Positions 47,406 through 56,046 of a DNA stretch of 64,000 nucleotides are shown piece after piece. Within the stretch, counting starts at the first letter, position 1. Every line of letters starts with the position of its first letter. The notes below the pieces were generated by a model. That model saw nothing but the letters and a program-made list of their open reading frames with translations. It had not been told where the DNA came from and made no database searches. This DNA comes from Saprospiraceae bacterium (GTDB lineage Bacteria > Bacteroidota > Bacteroidia > Chitinophagales > Saprospiraceae). Made by a program: the position numbers and the translations under genes. The DNA is taken from positions 62,001-126,000 of the forward strand of contig JAHDBJ010000003.1 in assembly GCA_020630435.1 (NCBI GenBank), read 5' to 3'.

Positions 47406-48707
47406 TTATTTAATAAAATTGATGTTTTCATAAAGTCTTATCCAATGAGGAGGCTCAACAAACTCATCTTTTGGCTCATTGATGTACCTTTTCAATAGAA
47501 ATTCTTTATCATTTACAATATACAGCTTTCCTGAATTTTGAGATTCAACAAACAAATCTCCATTTGATAAGAATTCATGTAATCCCTGTGTATTTGTAAA
47601 TATTTTTTCTTTCAAAAACTGCTGTTTGTAAACAACAGTAAAGGTAGAGTCTCTCAAATTATAAAGCAAAATTTCAGTAATAGAATTTAGTAATGAATCC
47701 GACTCATTAATTATTGGGGTGAAATTCGTATTATCTGCATTTCGATAGCTTGACAAGCTAGAGACATTATTATTAAAAAGTGAAATTATTGAATCCGATT
47801 CGATATCTATATCGTGCTGGTTATAAAAAGCTCCTTGAATTACCCTCATAACCTTATTCATGGAAGGTCGATATAATAGGATTAATGATTTATGTCGAAT
47901 ACTTAAAAACAGGTCTCCTTTTTTCCAATATTCTCCATCGTTTAAAACGGGTTCTATATCGTTTAGGTGTAAAGGATCTGGATTTTCGGTACTCGCTCCA
48001 TTCCCTAGACCATGTATAAAATAGCTTAGATCATTTTCAAATAATATTTCGGATATTGATTTATTAAAAATAGTCTTTCCCGTTTCACTATCTATCTTTG
48101 TTAAATAATCATCCCAATATTTTAAATTTAAAGAACTTAAAGCAGTCAATCGTTTAGTACAAGTCCAAATATTTTTATCGTAATCTAGATTAATTGTATG
48201 ATGATAATGATGTTCTTTGTTATGCCAAAGGATATTGGACTTTTTATCTAGTTTATATAAATTGTAAGATTCATCGCAAGCAAAAATGACAGATTTATTT
48301 GCTAGTAAAATTGGTTCTCTTGGTTCAGCATGACTAAATACTCTACCTGTATTTTTATAATTTTCTTTTTTTAAAAACCATTGGTGCTGTAAACTATCAT
48401 TTTTCAAATTGATCAAACGAATAATCCACTGTGTTTTATCGTAGTGACTACTGACTGCATACAAATCATAATCCAGTTTATTCGTTGTTTCAAAACCTGG
48501 ATCAATTGGCACTAACCTTTCAGGTTTTTTAATATTTTCAAATGTATTTAAAACAACCTTAGGAAAAGCTGCAAATGATTTGAGTGGCTGAGTAAAAACA
48601 CCTAGTTTTTGACCTCCTTCATGTACATGAACTACAGCAAAAGCAAAAACATTTAAAAGTGCAATAAATAACACAATTTTACTTACAAGTTGGATAAGTT
48701 TTTTCAT
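47406..48707 (-). CDS. Arylsulfotransferase (ASST)-family beta-propeller protein
   Basis: This 433-residue exported or anchored protein has an N-terminal hydrophobic segment (about 8-25). The body is repetitive beta structure with ASST-type landmarks: HHTINLDYDKNIW, PLHLNDIEPV, LFLSIRHKSLILLYRP and YNQHDIDIESDSIISLFNNN. ASST enzymes move sulfate between phenols without PAPS through a catalytic histidine; many Bacteroidota relatives are uncharacterised, so catalysis here is unproven. It is the first gene of the cluster and stands beside a PAPS-type sulfotransferase, giving two unrelated sulfotransfer-associated folds in one operon. Confidence 0.75.
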   Translation of the reverse strand: MKKLIQLVSKIVLFIALLNVFAFAVVHVHEGGQKLGVFTQPLKSFAAFPKVVLNTFENIKKPERLVPIDPGFETTNKLDYDLYAVSSHYDKTQWIIRLINLKNDSLQHQWFLKKENYKNTGRVFSHAEPREPILLANKSVIFACDESYNLYKLDKKSNILWHNKEHHYHHTINLDYDKNIWTCTKRLTALSSLNLKYWDDYLTKIDSETGKTIFNKSISEILFENDLSYFIHGLGNGASTENPDPLHLNDIEPVLNDGEYWKKGDLFLSIRHKSLILLYRPSMNKVMRVIQGAFYNQHDIDIESDSIISLFNNNVSSLSSYRNADNTNFTPIINESDSLLNSITEILLYNLRDSTFTVVYKQQFLKEKIFTNTQGLHEFLSNGDLFVESQNSGKLYIVNDKEFLLKRYINEPKDEFVEPPHWIRLYENINFIK

Positions 48708-48739
48708 AGCCTTTGTAATTCACAAGAAACTATTTTAGG

Positions 48740-48900
48740 AGCTGTTAAAAAATAGAATGATGAATTATTTACAAGTCATTGTATCTCAATATTTCAGTTA
48801 ATTCTTTCCACCGTAGCTAAGGCTACGAAAAAAGAATGGAGCTTTATCTTGAAATACAAGCACTTATAATTAAAATCAACCTTTATTATTAAACAATTTC
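48740..48900. repeat. 161-bp palindromic dispersed repeat, copy 2
   Basis: It is nearly identical to 29036-29196. This copy has a perfect inner stem, CGTAGC-TAAG-GCTACG at 48812-48827, with imperfect outer arms (ACAAGTCATTGTATCTCAAT versus the reverse of ATTTCAAGATAAAGC... side). It occupies much of the 405-base divergent gap between the sulfotransferase cluster and the STM4011-4015 cassette. No ORF lies inside. Confidence 0.8.
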
Positions 48901-49028
48901 TTATTTAAAAGCTAAATATAGCATTTTTTATCAGATAACTATTTTAATTGAAATAAAGCTAAATATGAATAGATATAAAATGCTACAGTTTATTCATAAA
49001 CTAATTTCCTACACTTATAAATTTACAA

Positions 49029-49036
49029 TAGCTTTG
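49029..49036 (+). promoter_or_regulatory. Candidate -7 element of the STM401x cassette
   Basis: TAGCTTTG matches TAnnTTTG 77 bases before the ATG at 49113. The region 21 bases upstream has only TTTC rather than TTG, so the promoter is plausible but weak. Confidence 0.4.
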
Positions 49037-49112
49037 AAGCCAAAAAAATCATATATTGCTTTGTTAAATTGCCAAATAAATATTCCAAAATCTATATTTA
49101 AAACTAAAAAAC

Positions 49113-50153
49113 ATGAATAAGAATATTGCTAACTTCTGGTCTTGGTTTGAGCAGAACCAAGAAAAGTATATCAATTTTAATAAGCGTTATCAAGGACAAT
49201 GGGATACCATAAATCAGCTCTTGGATGAACTCATTACTGAACTCAAAAAATATTCTGAAGGCCTTTTTGTAGAGATTGGTGGTAATGAAACACCTTTTGA
49301 ATTAATTATTACTCCTCAAGGTGTAAAAAAATATTTTGCAGATGCCTTGGAAGTTGTAAAACACGCTCCGAAAATAGAGGATTGGAAATTCTTTGCTACA
49401 AAACCTAGACATGAGTCTGAGTTCAACTTCAAAATGGGCAATGTAGAATTAAATCAAGATTCAATCTCTTTTATCCCACTACAAAATGAAGAAGCTCCTG
49501 ATGATATAGTGATTCGATTATTCCATAAAGACTATCCTGAAGAAGATGGAGAGCTAAAAAACGCTATTATTATGGGGATTTACCAATGTCTAGATATTTT
49601 ACTAGGTGAAATCAGTGTTACGTTTGATATTAATCATCTGGAATTTGCGAGTACTCCCAATGAAAATGATCGTATTCTTCCCTTAAAGGAGTTAAGGGGC
49701 TATATCAAATGGAAGAAAAAAGAAAGAGACATCCATGGGATAAAATTTCCAGAAGATAATATGTCTATACTCAAAGGGACTTATCAGGAACTTCCTGTAA
49801 TGATTATTGTCAATAGGAATTTCAAGCACTATGAATTCAAAAGCGATTTCCCCTATCTTCTTGATATTGACTTGAAGTTTAATGAAACTCAGGATAATGG
49901 CTTACCTGCTGAAGCAATGGAACCCATCTATGATTTTGAAGATAAAGTAAACCAGTTGGTAAGTGCTAATAACGGGGGGCATTATATTTGTTCAGAAACA
50001 CATGGAGGCAATCGACGTATTATTTTTTATGGTGATTCGAAGGAACGTTTAGATGGTATTGTGGAGCGGCTTAAACAAGATGTTCAATCTCACCAAATTT
50101 CGTTTGAAGTCTCTTATGATCCTTTTTGGATAAATTCAGAAGCCTATATGTAA
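49113..50153 (+). CDS. DUF695-like protein
   Basis: This 346-residue soluble protein is acidic. The first 215 residues are alpha/beta (NFWSWFEQNQEKYINF; FVEIGGNETPFELIITPQG). The last 130 resemble DUF695 (LPVMIIVNRNFKHYEFKSDF; YICSETHGGNRRIIFYGDSK). Function of DUF695 is unknown. It is the first gene of a tight plus-strand run, 10 bases before the HAD gene, so it may belong to the STM401x cassette or simply share its promoter. Confidence 0.65.
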   Translation: MNKNIANFWSWFEQNQEKYINFNKRYQGQWDTINQLLDELITELKKYSEGLFVEIGGNETPFELIITPQGVKKYFADALEVVKHAPKIEDWKFFATKPRHESEFNFKMGNVELNQDSISFIPLQNEEAPDDIVIRLFHKDYPEEDGELKNAIIMGIYQCLDILLGEISVTFDINHLEFASTPNENDRILPLKELRGYIKWKKKERDIHGIKFPEDNMSILKGTYQELPVMIIVNRNFKHYEFKSDFPYLLDIDLKFNETQDNGLPAEAMEPIYDFEDKVNQLVSANNGGHYICSETHGGNRRIIFYGDSKERLDGIVERLKQDVQSHQISFEVSYDPFWINSEAYM

Positions 50154-50163
50154 TTCATAGCTT

Positions 50164-50793
50164 ATGAACAAGAAAGCTGTACTAGTATTTGATTTGGACA
50201 ATACCCTAATACTTAGAGATAATGCTATGATTGACTGTATAAAAATACATCTTTATAAATTTTTAAGTGAAGAACAAAGATATGCTATACTTCAACAAGA
50301 TAATCACGGCCATAGCAATCGAATAGAATTTTGTAATTGGTTAAACGATTTTTTGAAACTTGAAAAATCTGCTGCTGAGATTTGGAAAATTATTAAAGAG
50401 AATATAGCAAATTTTGTTATTTTAAATGATGATGTTGAAGTAACATTAACTCAGTTGGAAAAACAGTATGAATTAGCCCTTCTCAGTAATGGGGGTTCTA
50501 GAAACCAAAGAAATAAAATACGACGAGTGGGGCTAGAACGTTTTTTTAAACATATTTTTATTTCGGAGGAAATTGGCTATGCTAAACCTAAACGAAAATC
50601 TTTTTTTTCTGTTCAACAGAAACTCATAGAACATCAGATTTTTTACATGATTGGTGATCATTTAGAAAAAGATATTTATGGTGCTAAAAATTTTGGTTGG
50701 GAGGCTATTCATTATAACCCAAGTGGAATATCAAGAAATAAAAATATATCATACATAAAACATTTATCTGTACTAGAGCAGTTATTAACATGA
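50164..50793 (+). CDS. HAD-superfamily hydrolase
   Basis: This 209-residue HAD phosphatase has motif I VFDLDNTLIL (D10, D12), motif II LLSNGG, motif III K in GYAKPKRKSF and motif IV MIGDHLEKDIYGAK. All catalytic residues are present, so it is probably an active phosphatase on a small molecule. Its stop overlaps the next start by ATGA (50790-50793), tying it to the STM4013-type hydrolase. The substrate is unknown. Confidence 0.9.
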   Translation: MNKKAVLVFDLDNTLILRDNAMIDCIKIHLYKFLSEEQRYAILQQDNHGHSNRIEFCNWLNDFLKLEKSAAEIWKIIKENIANFVILNDDVEVTLTQLEKQYELALLSNGGSRNQRNKIRRVGLERFFKHIFISEEIGYAKPKRKSFFSVQQKLIEHQIFYMIGDHLEKDIYGAKNFGWEAIHYNPSGISRNKNISYIKHLSVLEQLLT

Positions 50794-51599
50794 AAAATGA
50801 TGACTATAATATGAATGATATTGTAAAGCATTCTAATATCCTATTTTTAGTATTAGATGCCCTACGATACGATGTTGCACAAGAAGCCTTTGAAGAAGGC
50901 ACATTAATTCATTTAAAAAAATATTTGCCTTCTACAGGATGGGAGAAAAGATATTCTCCTGCTACCTTTACCTATCCTGCACATAAAGCATTCTTTGCAG
51001 GTTTTTTGCCAACTAAAACTCAAGAAAAAACTACACCTAGACTATTTGCAGCAAGATTTCAAGGAAGTGAATCTACTACAAAAAATACCTTTGTATTTGA
51101 ATCGTCAAATTTGATCACCGCTTTAAATCAGTTTGATTACCATACTATATGTATAGGTGGTGTCGGCTTTTTCAATAAAAAAAATGCGATTAGTCAAGAA
51201 TTGCCCAATTTATTTAATGAAAGTCATTGGTCAGAAATCATGGGGGTTACCGATTACAATTCGACACAACATCAATTTGAGTTAGCAGCTAAAATACTGG
51301 AGCAGACTCAAAACCCATTTTGCTTGTTTATTAATGTCTCTGCTATTCATCAACCCAATTATTTCTATTTTAGAAAAGAAAAGAAAGATGATTATCATAG
51401 CCATAAAGCAGCCCTTTTATATGTAGATAGCCAATTACCTATTTTGATGGAAAGTATTCAATCAAAAGGGAATTGTTTTTGTATCATTTGCAGTGATCAT
51501 GGAACAGCTTATGGAGAAGACGGACATTGGGGACATCGTAATGGACATTCAACTGTACTTGAAGTTCCTTATATCCATTTCAAAATAGAAGAAGCATAA
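50790..51599 (+). CDS. STM4013-type alkaline-phosphatase-superfamily hydrolase
   Basis: This 269-residue protein matches the STM4013/SEN3800 family. NILFLVLDALRYDVA supplies the first metal Asp. The nucleophile region is SPATFTYPAHKAFFAGFLP. The C-terminal metal sites are ICSDHGTAYGEDGHWGHRNGH. It would hydrolyse a phosphate or sulfate ester in the cytoplasm (no signal peptide). It is coupled to the HAD gene by an ATGA overlap and followed by two radical SAM genes. The family name is recalled from its neighbours; the biochemical role is unknown. Confidence 0.85.
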   Translation: MKNDDYNMNDIVKHSNILFLVLDALRYDVAQEAFEEGTLIHLKKYLPSTGWEKRYSPATFTYPAHKAFFAGFLPTKTQEKTTPRLFAARFQGSESTTKNTFVFESSNLITALNQFDYHTICIGGVGFFNKKNAISQELPNLFNESHWSEIMGVTDYNSTQHQFELAAKILEQTQNPFCLFINVSAIHQPNYFYFRKEKKDDYHSHKAALLYVDSQLPILMESIQSKGNCFCIICSDHGTAYGEDGHWGHRNGHSTVLEVPYIHFKIEEA

Positions 51600-51643
51600 C
51601 TTTATCAAAAAAACTTAAGTAAAAACGTGAAGCTAAATATATA

Positions 51644-52924
51644 ATGCAAAACATTTACCATCAATATACCTATAATTACCCTCACAAACATACCTATAGG
51701 CAATTATATCGACCTATAAAATTAGAGACAGCATGGGCAAAAGAAGATTTAAAAAATTTATTTGCATATCTACACCTTCCTTTTTGTGAAATGCGTTGTG
51801 GTTTTTGTAATTTATTCACTATCTCTAATCCTAAAAATGGCGTAAGCAATTATTTATCAGCCTTAAAACGAGAAGCTCAAACTTATAAGTCTCTGTTATC
51901 TAATTACTCTTTTGAAGCGTATGCTATTGGAGGTGGGACACCAACTTTTTTATCCATAAATGAGTTAGCTATCATGTTATCCATTTTTAAAAATGATTTA
52001 GGTGTTCCTATAAATAGTAGATATGGTAGTATTGAAGCCTCTCCTAAATCCTTAACACTTGATAAAATACAGTTGATTGAACAATATGGAATTACTAGGG
52101 TAAGTATGGGGATACAATCTTGGCTAAAAGAAGAAACAAAATTACTAGGACGCCCCCAATCAAATATTGAAGTTACTAAAACTGTTGAGCAGCTAATAGA
52201 TTCAAGTATCCCTGAACTCAATTTGGATTTAATCTATGGTATCCATGGTCAAACACCCGACTCTTGGCTATATTCTTTAGAAAAGACAGTTGAATACTTA
52301 CCCACAGAAATTTTTCTTTATCCATTGTACCAACGCCCATTGACAGGACTCAGCAAAATGCAAAAAAATAGTACCGATAATCGTCTAGCTTTATATCGAA
52401 TTGGTCGGGATTTCTTACTATCAAAAGGGTACAAACAAAATTCAATGCGAAGTTTTAGAAGAGATGATGTTTCCAGTATTTTAAATCAACATCAATTAAC
52501 AAAAGATGGGACGATAGGTCTTGGAGCTGGTGCTCGTTCCTATACAAAAGAGTTGCATTATAGTAGCGATTATGCCGTTTCTAGGAAAGCAACGAAAACC
52601 ATAATCCACAATTATTCAATGAATAAAGATTTTTCAAAAATACAATATGGGATTTATCTTAATAAAAATGAACAACAACGGCGTTATCTTATAAAGGGGT
52701 TGATGGATGGTGGAAAAATAAACGTGAAAGATTTTGAAAAAACATTTGGATATGCTGTATTTGATATACCAATTATTCAAGAATGGTTAGAAAAAAAATG
52801 GCTGATGGTTCAAGAAGATAATTTAGGTTTAACGATATTAGGAATGGAACTTGAAGATTATCTAGGCCCCTTATTATTTTCAACAAATGTAAAAACACTA
52901 ATGTCAACCTTCGAATTACACTAA
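51644..52924 (+). CDS. STM4012-type radical SAM protein (HemN-like)
   Basis: This 426-residue radical SAM enzyme has the cluster motif FCEMRCGFC (C48, C52, C55), then YAIGGGTPTFL (GGxxP-type SAM contact) and GITRVSMGIQSW, typical of the HemN/HemW branch. A HemN C-terminal-like winged region lies about 345-426. It is probably not a coproporphyrinogen oxidase, because the gene is embedded in the STM4011-4015 set. It overlaps the next gene start by one base (TAATG). Confidence 0.9.
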   Translation: MQNIYHQYTYNYPHKHTYRQLYRPIKLETAWAKEDLKNLFAYLHLPFCEMRCGFCNLFTISNPKNGVSNYLSALKREAQTYKSLLSNYSFEAYAIGGGTPTFLSINELAIMLSIFKNDLGVPINSRYGSIEASPKSLTLDKIQLIEQYGITRVSMGIQSWLKEETKLLGRPQSNIEVTKTVEQLIDSSIPELNLDLIYGIHGQTPDSWLYSLEKTVEYLPTEIFLYPLYQRPLTGLSKMQKNSTDNRLALYRIGRDFLLSKGYKQNSMRSFRRDDVSSILNQHQLTKDGTIGLGAGARSYTKELHYSSDYAVSRKATKTIIHNYSMNKDFSKIQYGIYLNKNEQQRRYLIKGLMDGGKINVKDFEKTFGYAVFDIPIIQEWLEKKWLMVQEDNLGLTILGMELEDYLGPLLFSTNVKTLMSTFELH

Positions 52925-53772
52925 TGAAAAAGAGCTTAAACATATTATATCGAGGTCCTTTAGAAAGTTGCAATTACGATTGTCAATATTGCCCTTTTGC
53001 CAAGAAACGAAATACTCGTCAAGAGTTAGCTTATGATAAAAATTGTCTGGAGCAATTTGTAGAATGGGTAGCTATCCAAAAAAGAAAAATTGGAATTTTA
53101 TTTACCCCTTGGGGCGAAGCATTAATTCGGAAATACTATCAAGATGCGATTCTTGAATTAAGCCATATTGCTCACGTTGAAAAAGTCGCAATCCAAACGA
53201 ATTTATCGAGTCGTTTAGAATGGTTACTGCACGTAAATAAACAAAAAGTAGCCCTCTGGACAACTTTTCACCCAATGGAAGTCGATATTGAAAGATTTAT
53301 CCAAAAATGTTTGACCTTAATCCAAATGGACATTCCATTTAGTGTTGGTATTGTAGGCAAACATGAGAATTTCACTTTCGCTCAACGACTCCGTGAACAA
53401 CTTCCCAGTTCTATTTATGTTTGGATAAATGCTTATAAAAGAACTCCGAACTATTATACGCCAAAAGATATAGATTTTTTGCAGCAAATAGATCCCTTAT
53501 TTCACCTGAACAATACGATCTACAATACTAAAAACAAAGCCTGTTTTGCAGGGGAATCTAGTATTTCTATTGATGGAGAAGGGAATATTAAAAGATGTCA
53601 TTTTATTAAAAAAAATATTGGAAACATTTACAAACAGGATTTAGAAAGTATATTAAAACCTTCGGTTTGTACTACAAACAACTGTCGCTGTTATATTGGT
53701 TATATGAATTTAAAAGAATTGGAATTGGATAAAATATATGGCAACAAATTATTAGAAAGAATTAAAATATAG
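52924..53772 (+). CDS. STM4011-type radical SAM protein with extra Cys
   Basis: This 282-residue radical SAM enzyme has the motif ESCNYDCQYCPF (C16, C20, C23). A twitch-like C-terminal region contains further cysteines: ACFAGESSISIDGEGNIKRC, then VCTTNNCRCYIGYM. These could bind an auxiliary Fe-S cluster as in SPASM/twitch peptide-modifying enzymes. It is coupled to the STM4012 gene and lies 14 bases before the first WGR protein. A peptide or protein substrate is plausible; the two WGR proteins are obvious candidates. Confidence 0.9.
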   Translation: MKKSLNILYRGPLESCNYDCQYCPFAKKRNTRQELAYDKNCLEQFVEWVAIQKRKIGILFTPWGEALIRKYYQDAILELSHIAHVEKVAIQTNLSSRLEWLLHVNKQKVALWTTFHPMEVDIERFIQKCLTLIQMDIPFSVGIVGKHENFTFAQRLREQLPSSIYVWINAYKRTPNYYTPKDIDFLQQIDPLFHLNNTIYNTKNKACFAGESSISIDGEGNIKRCHFIKKNIGNIYKQDLESILKPSVCTTNNCRCYIGYMNLKELELDKIYGNKLLERIKI

Positions 53773-53786
53773 AAGAATAATCTTTT

Positions 53787-54899
53787 ATGAACGTAGAATT
53801 AATTTTTCAAGATAATCGCATTCATCGCTTTTGGAATATTGAAGTTAAAGGACATTCATATACTGTTTATTATGGCAATATGGGCGAAGAAGGGAATTCT
53901 TTCACAAAAGAATTTCGATCAGATGATGAAGCCCTAGAAGAAGCCATTAAGTTAGTAAATGTTAAAAAACAAAAACAACGTTATATCCTAGCAACAGAAG
54001 CCAATTGGGAAGCATTTAAATTTGCTGGCAAAATGATAAAAGAATTTACAGGCACTTTTAAAAATCATAATGCTGTAAAAATAAGTTCGCAAGGATTTCA
54101 GGCAGATGATCCTTTTGTAATTGATAAACTTGAAAAATTAGCTAACTTACCCCATATAACTGATTTGGATACCCTAATTATTGGAGAATGGAAAAACTGT
54201 TATGAAAAAGATTGTTCTGAAATAGTGGAAAAACTAATCCAGTTAAAAGATATTTTTTCAGGCTTGAAGCATTTATTCATTGGAGATATGAATTTCGAGT
54301 CTTGTGAAATCTCTTGGATTCAACAAGTAAATTACAGTGGTTTTTTCCAACATTATCCTCAATTAGAAACCTTTGGTGTACGAGGCGGACAAGGCTTACA
54401 ACTAGGTATTTTAGAACTTCCCAAACTCCAACATTTAATCATTCGAACAGGTGGTTTAGATAAAAATGTTATACACTCCATAGGACAATCTAGCCTCCCA
54501 GAATTAACCCATTTAGACGTTTGGCTTGGAACGACAGAATATGGCGGAAATATTGAAATACAAGACTTAAAGCCTATCTTAGCAGGTATCTTTCCAAAAC
54601 TAGAATACTTAGGACTAAAAAACTATGACCATCAGGATGCCTTAGCCAAAGCATTACATGATGCGAATGTCCTTAACACTATCAAAACATTAGATATTTC
54701 GATGGGTACTTTAACAGATACAGGAGCTAAAGCCTTGTATAAAAATGAAAGACTATTACAACTTAAACATATTAATTGTCGACACCACTACCTTTCACGA
54801 GAATGGCAACAAAAATTAAAAGAAAAATTTGAAACTCAACTTATTAACTTAAAAGACGCAAAGCATCAGAAATGGTGTTTTGTTGAAGTAGGAGAATAA
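53787..54899 (+). CDS. WGR-STM4015 leucine-rich protein, copy A (degenerate WGR)
   Basis: This 370-residue protein has an N-terminal WGR domain (1-80). Where the family has YGRxG, this copy reads YYGNMGEEG. The rest (about 85-345) is a leucine-rich, ribonuclease-inhibitor-like repeat region (LKHLFIGDMNFESCEISWI; LTHLDVWLGT; TLDISMGTLTDTGAKALY). The conserved tail is INCRHHYLSREWQQKLKEKF and it ends FVEVGE. It is a tandem paralog of the next gene and could be the partner or substrate of the radical SAM enzymes. Confidence 0.85.
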   Translation: MNVELIFQDNRIHRFWNIEVKGHSYTVYYGNMGEEGNSFTKEFRSDDEALEEAIKLVNVKKQKQRYILATEANWEAFKFAGKMIKEFTGTFKNHNAVKISSQGFQADDPFVIDKLEKLANLPHITDLDTLIIGEWKNCYEKDCSEIVEKLIQLKDIFSGLKHLFIGDMNFESCEISWIQQVNYSGFFQHYPQLETFGVRGGQGLQLGILELPKLQHLIIRTGGLDKNVIHSIGQSSLPELTHLDVWLGTTEYGGNIEIQDLKPILAGIFPKLEYLGLKNYDHQDALAKALHDANVLNTIKTLDISMGTLTDTGAKALYKNERLLQLKHINCRHHYLSREWQQKLKEKFETQLINLKDAKHQKWCFVEVGE

Positions 54900-54918
54900 A
54901 AAACTTAATCATAATAAG

Positions 54919-56046
54919 ATGACAATAGAATTAATTTATCAAGACGAAAAGAGTAATAAATTTTGGAAAATAACCGTAGAAGGAAATCAACATATCGTAA
55001 CATATGGTCGTGTAGGGACTGATGGTACTTCCAAAACAAAAACCTTTGTTGATGAAGCAGCAGCTTTAAAGGATGCCCAAAAACTAATCGCTGCCAAAAA
55101 GAAAAAAGGCTATGTAGAAACAGCAAGAAAAGCAAAAATCATTCGAGATAGTTATACTTTGGCGGGTAAACCTATCAAGAAATTTGGTGCTACTTTTAAT
55201 CCTAATACAGCTGTAAAAGTTTCTACAGACTCTTACGAAGATGATGACCCATCCGTTATAGAAAAGTTAGAAAAACTAGCAAACCTTCCTAATATTAATG
55301 AACTAGACACCTTAGTTATTGGGGAGTGGAAATATGCTGGAGAAGAAGAAGATAGTAGACCAAGTATTGAGAAATTGATTGAACTAAAAGATGCTTTTTC
55401 GGGGTTAAAACACCTTTTTGTAGGCGATATGTCCTACGAATCTTGTGAAATTTCTTGGATTCAACATGATGACTTCAGCCATTTTTATCAATATTTCCCC
55501 AATCTAGAAACTTTTGGTATCAAAGGAATAGGTGGACTAAAATTAGGGAAAATACAACTTCCAAAACTCAAGAATTTAATTATCGAATGTGGCGGTCTTC
55601 CGCTTAGAACACTCAAAGAAATTCTTTCTTCTGATCTACCTAATTTGGAATATTTAGAAATTTGGTTAGGAACAGAATATTATGGTTTAGGGGTAACTGT
55701 AGATGATTTGCAGCCTATATTAGATGGCCATTTTCCTAAATTATATCACCTAGGGCTTAAAAACTATGATTTTCAAGACGAATTAGCAAAACGACTGCAC
55801 AATGCTCCTGTTTTGAAAAATCTAAAAACACTTGATTTTTCAATGGGTATTTTAAAAGACGAAGGAGCACAAGCCCTTTATCATAACGATGCTTTACTTC
55901 GATTAGAACATATTAATTGTCGTCACCATTATATTTCTGATGAATGGCAGAAAAAATTGAAAGAACGCTATACCACTCAAAATATTAATTTAAAAGACTA
56001 TAAAAAACCTGATGAAGATTATTTCTATGTAGAAGTTGGTGAATAA
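54919..56046 (+). CDS. WGR-STM4015 leucine-rich protein, copy B (canonical WGR)
   Basis: This 375-residue protein has the WGR signature VTYGRVGTDG after FWKI, as in the canonical family. Its leucine-rich region repeats the pattern of copy A (LKHLFVGDMSYESCEISWI; TLDFSMGILKDEGAQALY). It also ends with INCRHHYISDEWQKKLKERY and YVEVGE. It begins 19 bases after copy A and overlaps the STM4014 start by one base. The pair arose by tandem duplication, and the WGR loop is the clearest point of divergence. Confidence 0.88.
   Translation: MTIELIYQDEKSNKFWKITVEGNQHIVTYGRVGTDGTSKTKTFVDEAAALKDAQKLIAAKKKKGYVETARKAKIIRDSYTLAGKPIKKFGATFNPNTAVKVSTDSYEDDDPSVIEKLEKLANLPNINELDTLVIGEWKYAGEEEDSRPSIEKLIELKDAFSGLKHLFVGDMSYESCEISWIQHDDFSHFYQYFPNLETFGIKGIGGLKLGKIQLPKLKNLIIECGGLPLRTLKEILSSDLPNLEYLEIWLGTEYYGLGVTVDDLQPILDGHFPKLYHLGLKNYDFQDELAKRLHNAPVLKNLKTLDFSMGILKDEGAQALYHNDALLRLEHINCRHHYISDEWQKKLKERYTTQNINLKDYKKPDEDYFYVEVGE

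Noticed and set aside
51644-52924. Coproporphyrinogen III oxidase (HemN/HemW)
   Set aside because: The HemN-like fold is real, but the cassette context and overall sequence fit the STM4012 family, not heme synthesis.
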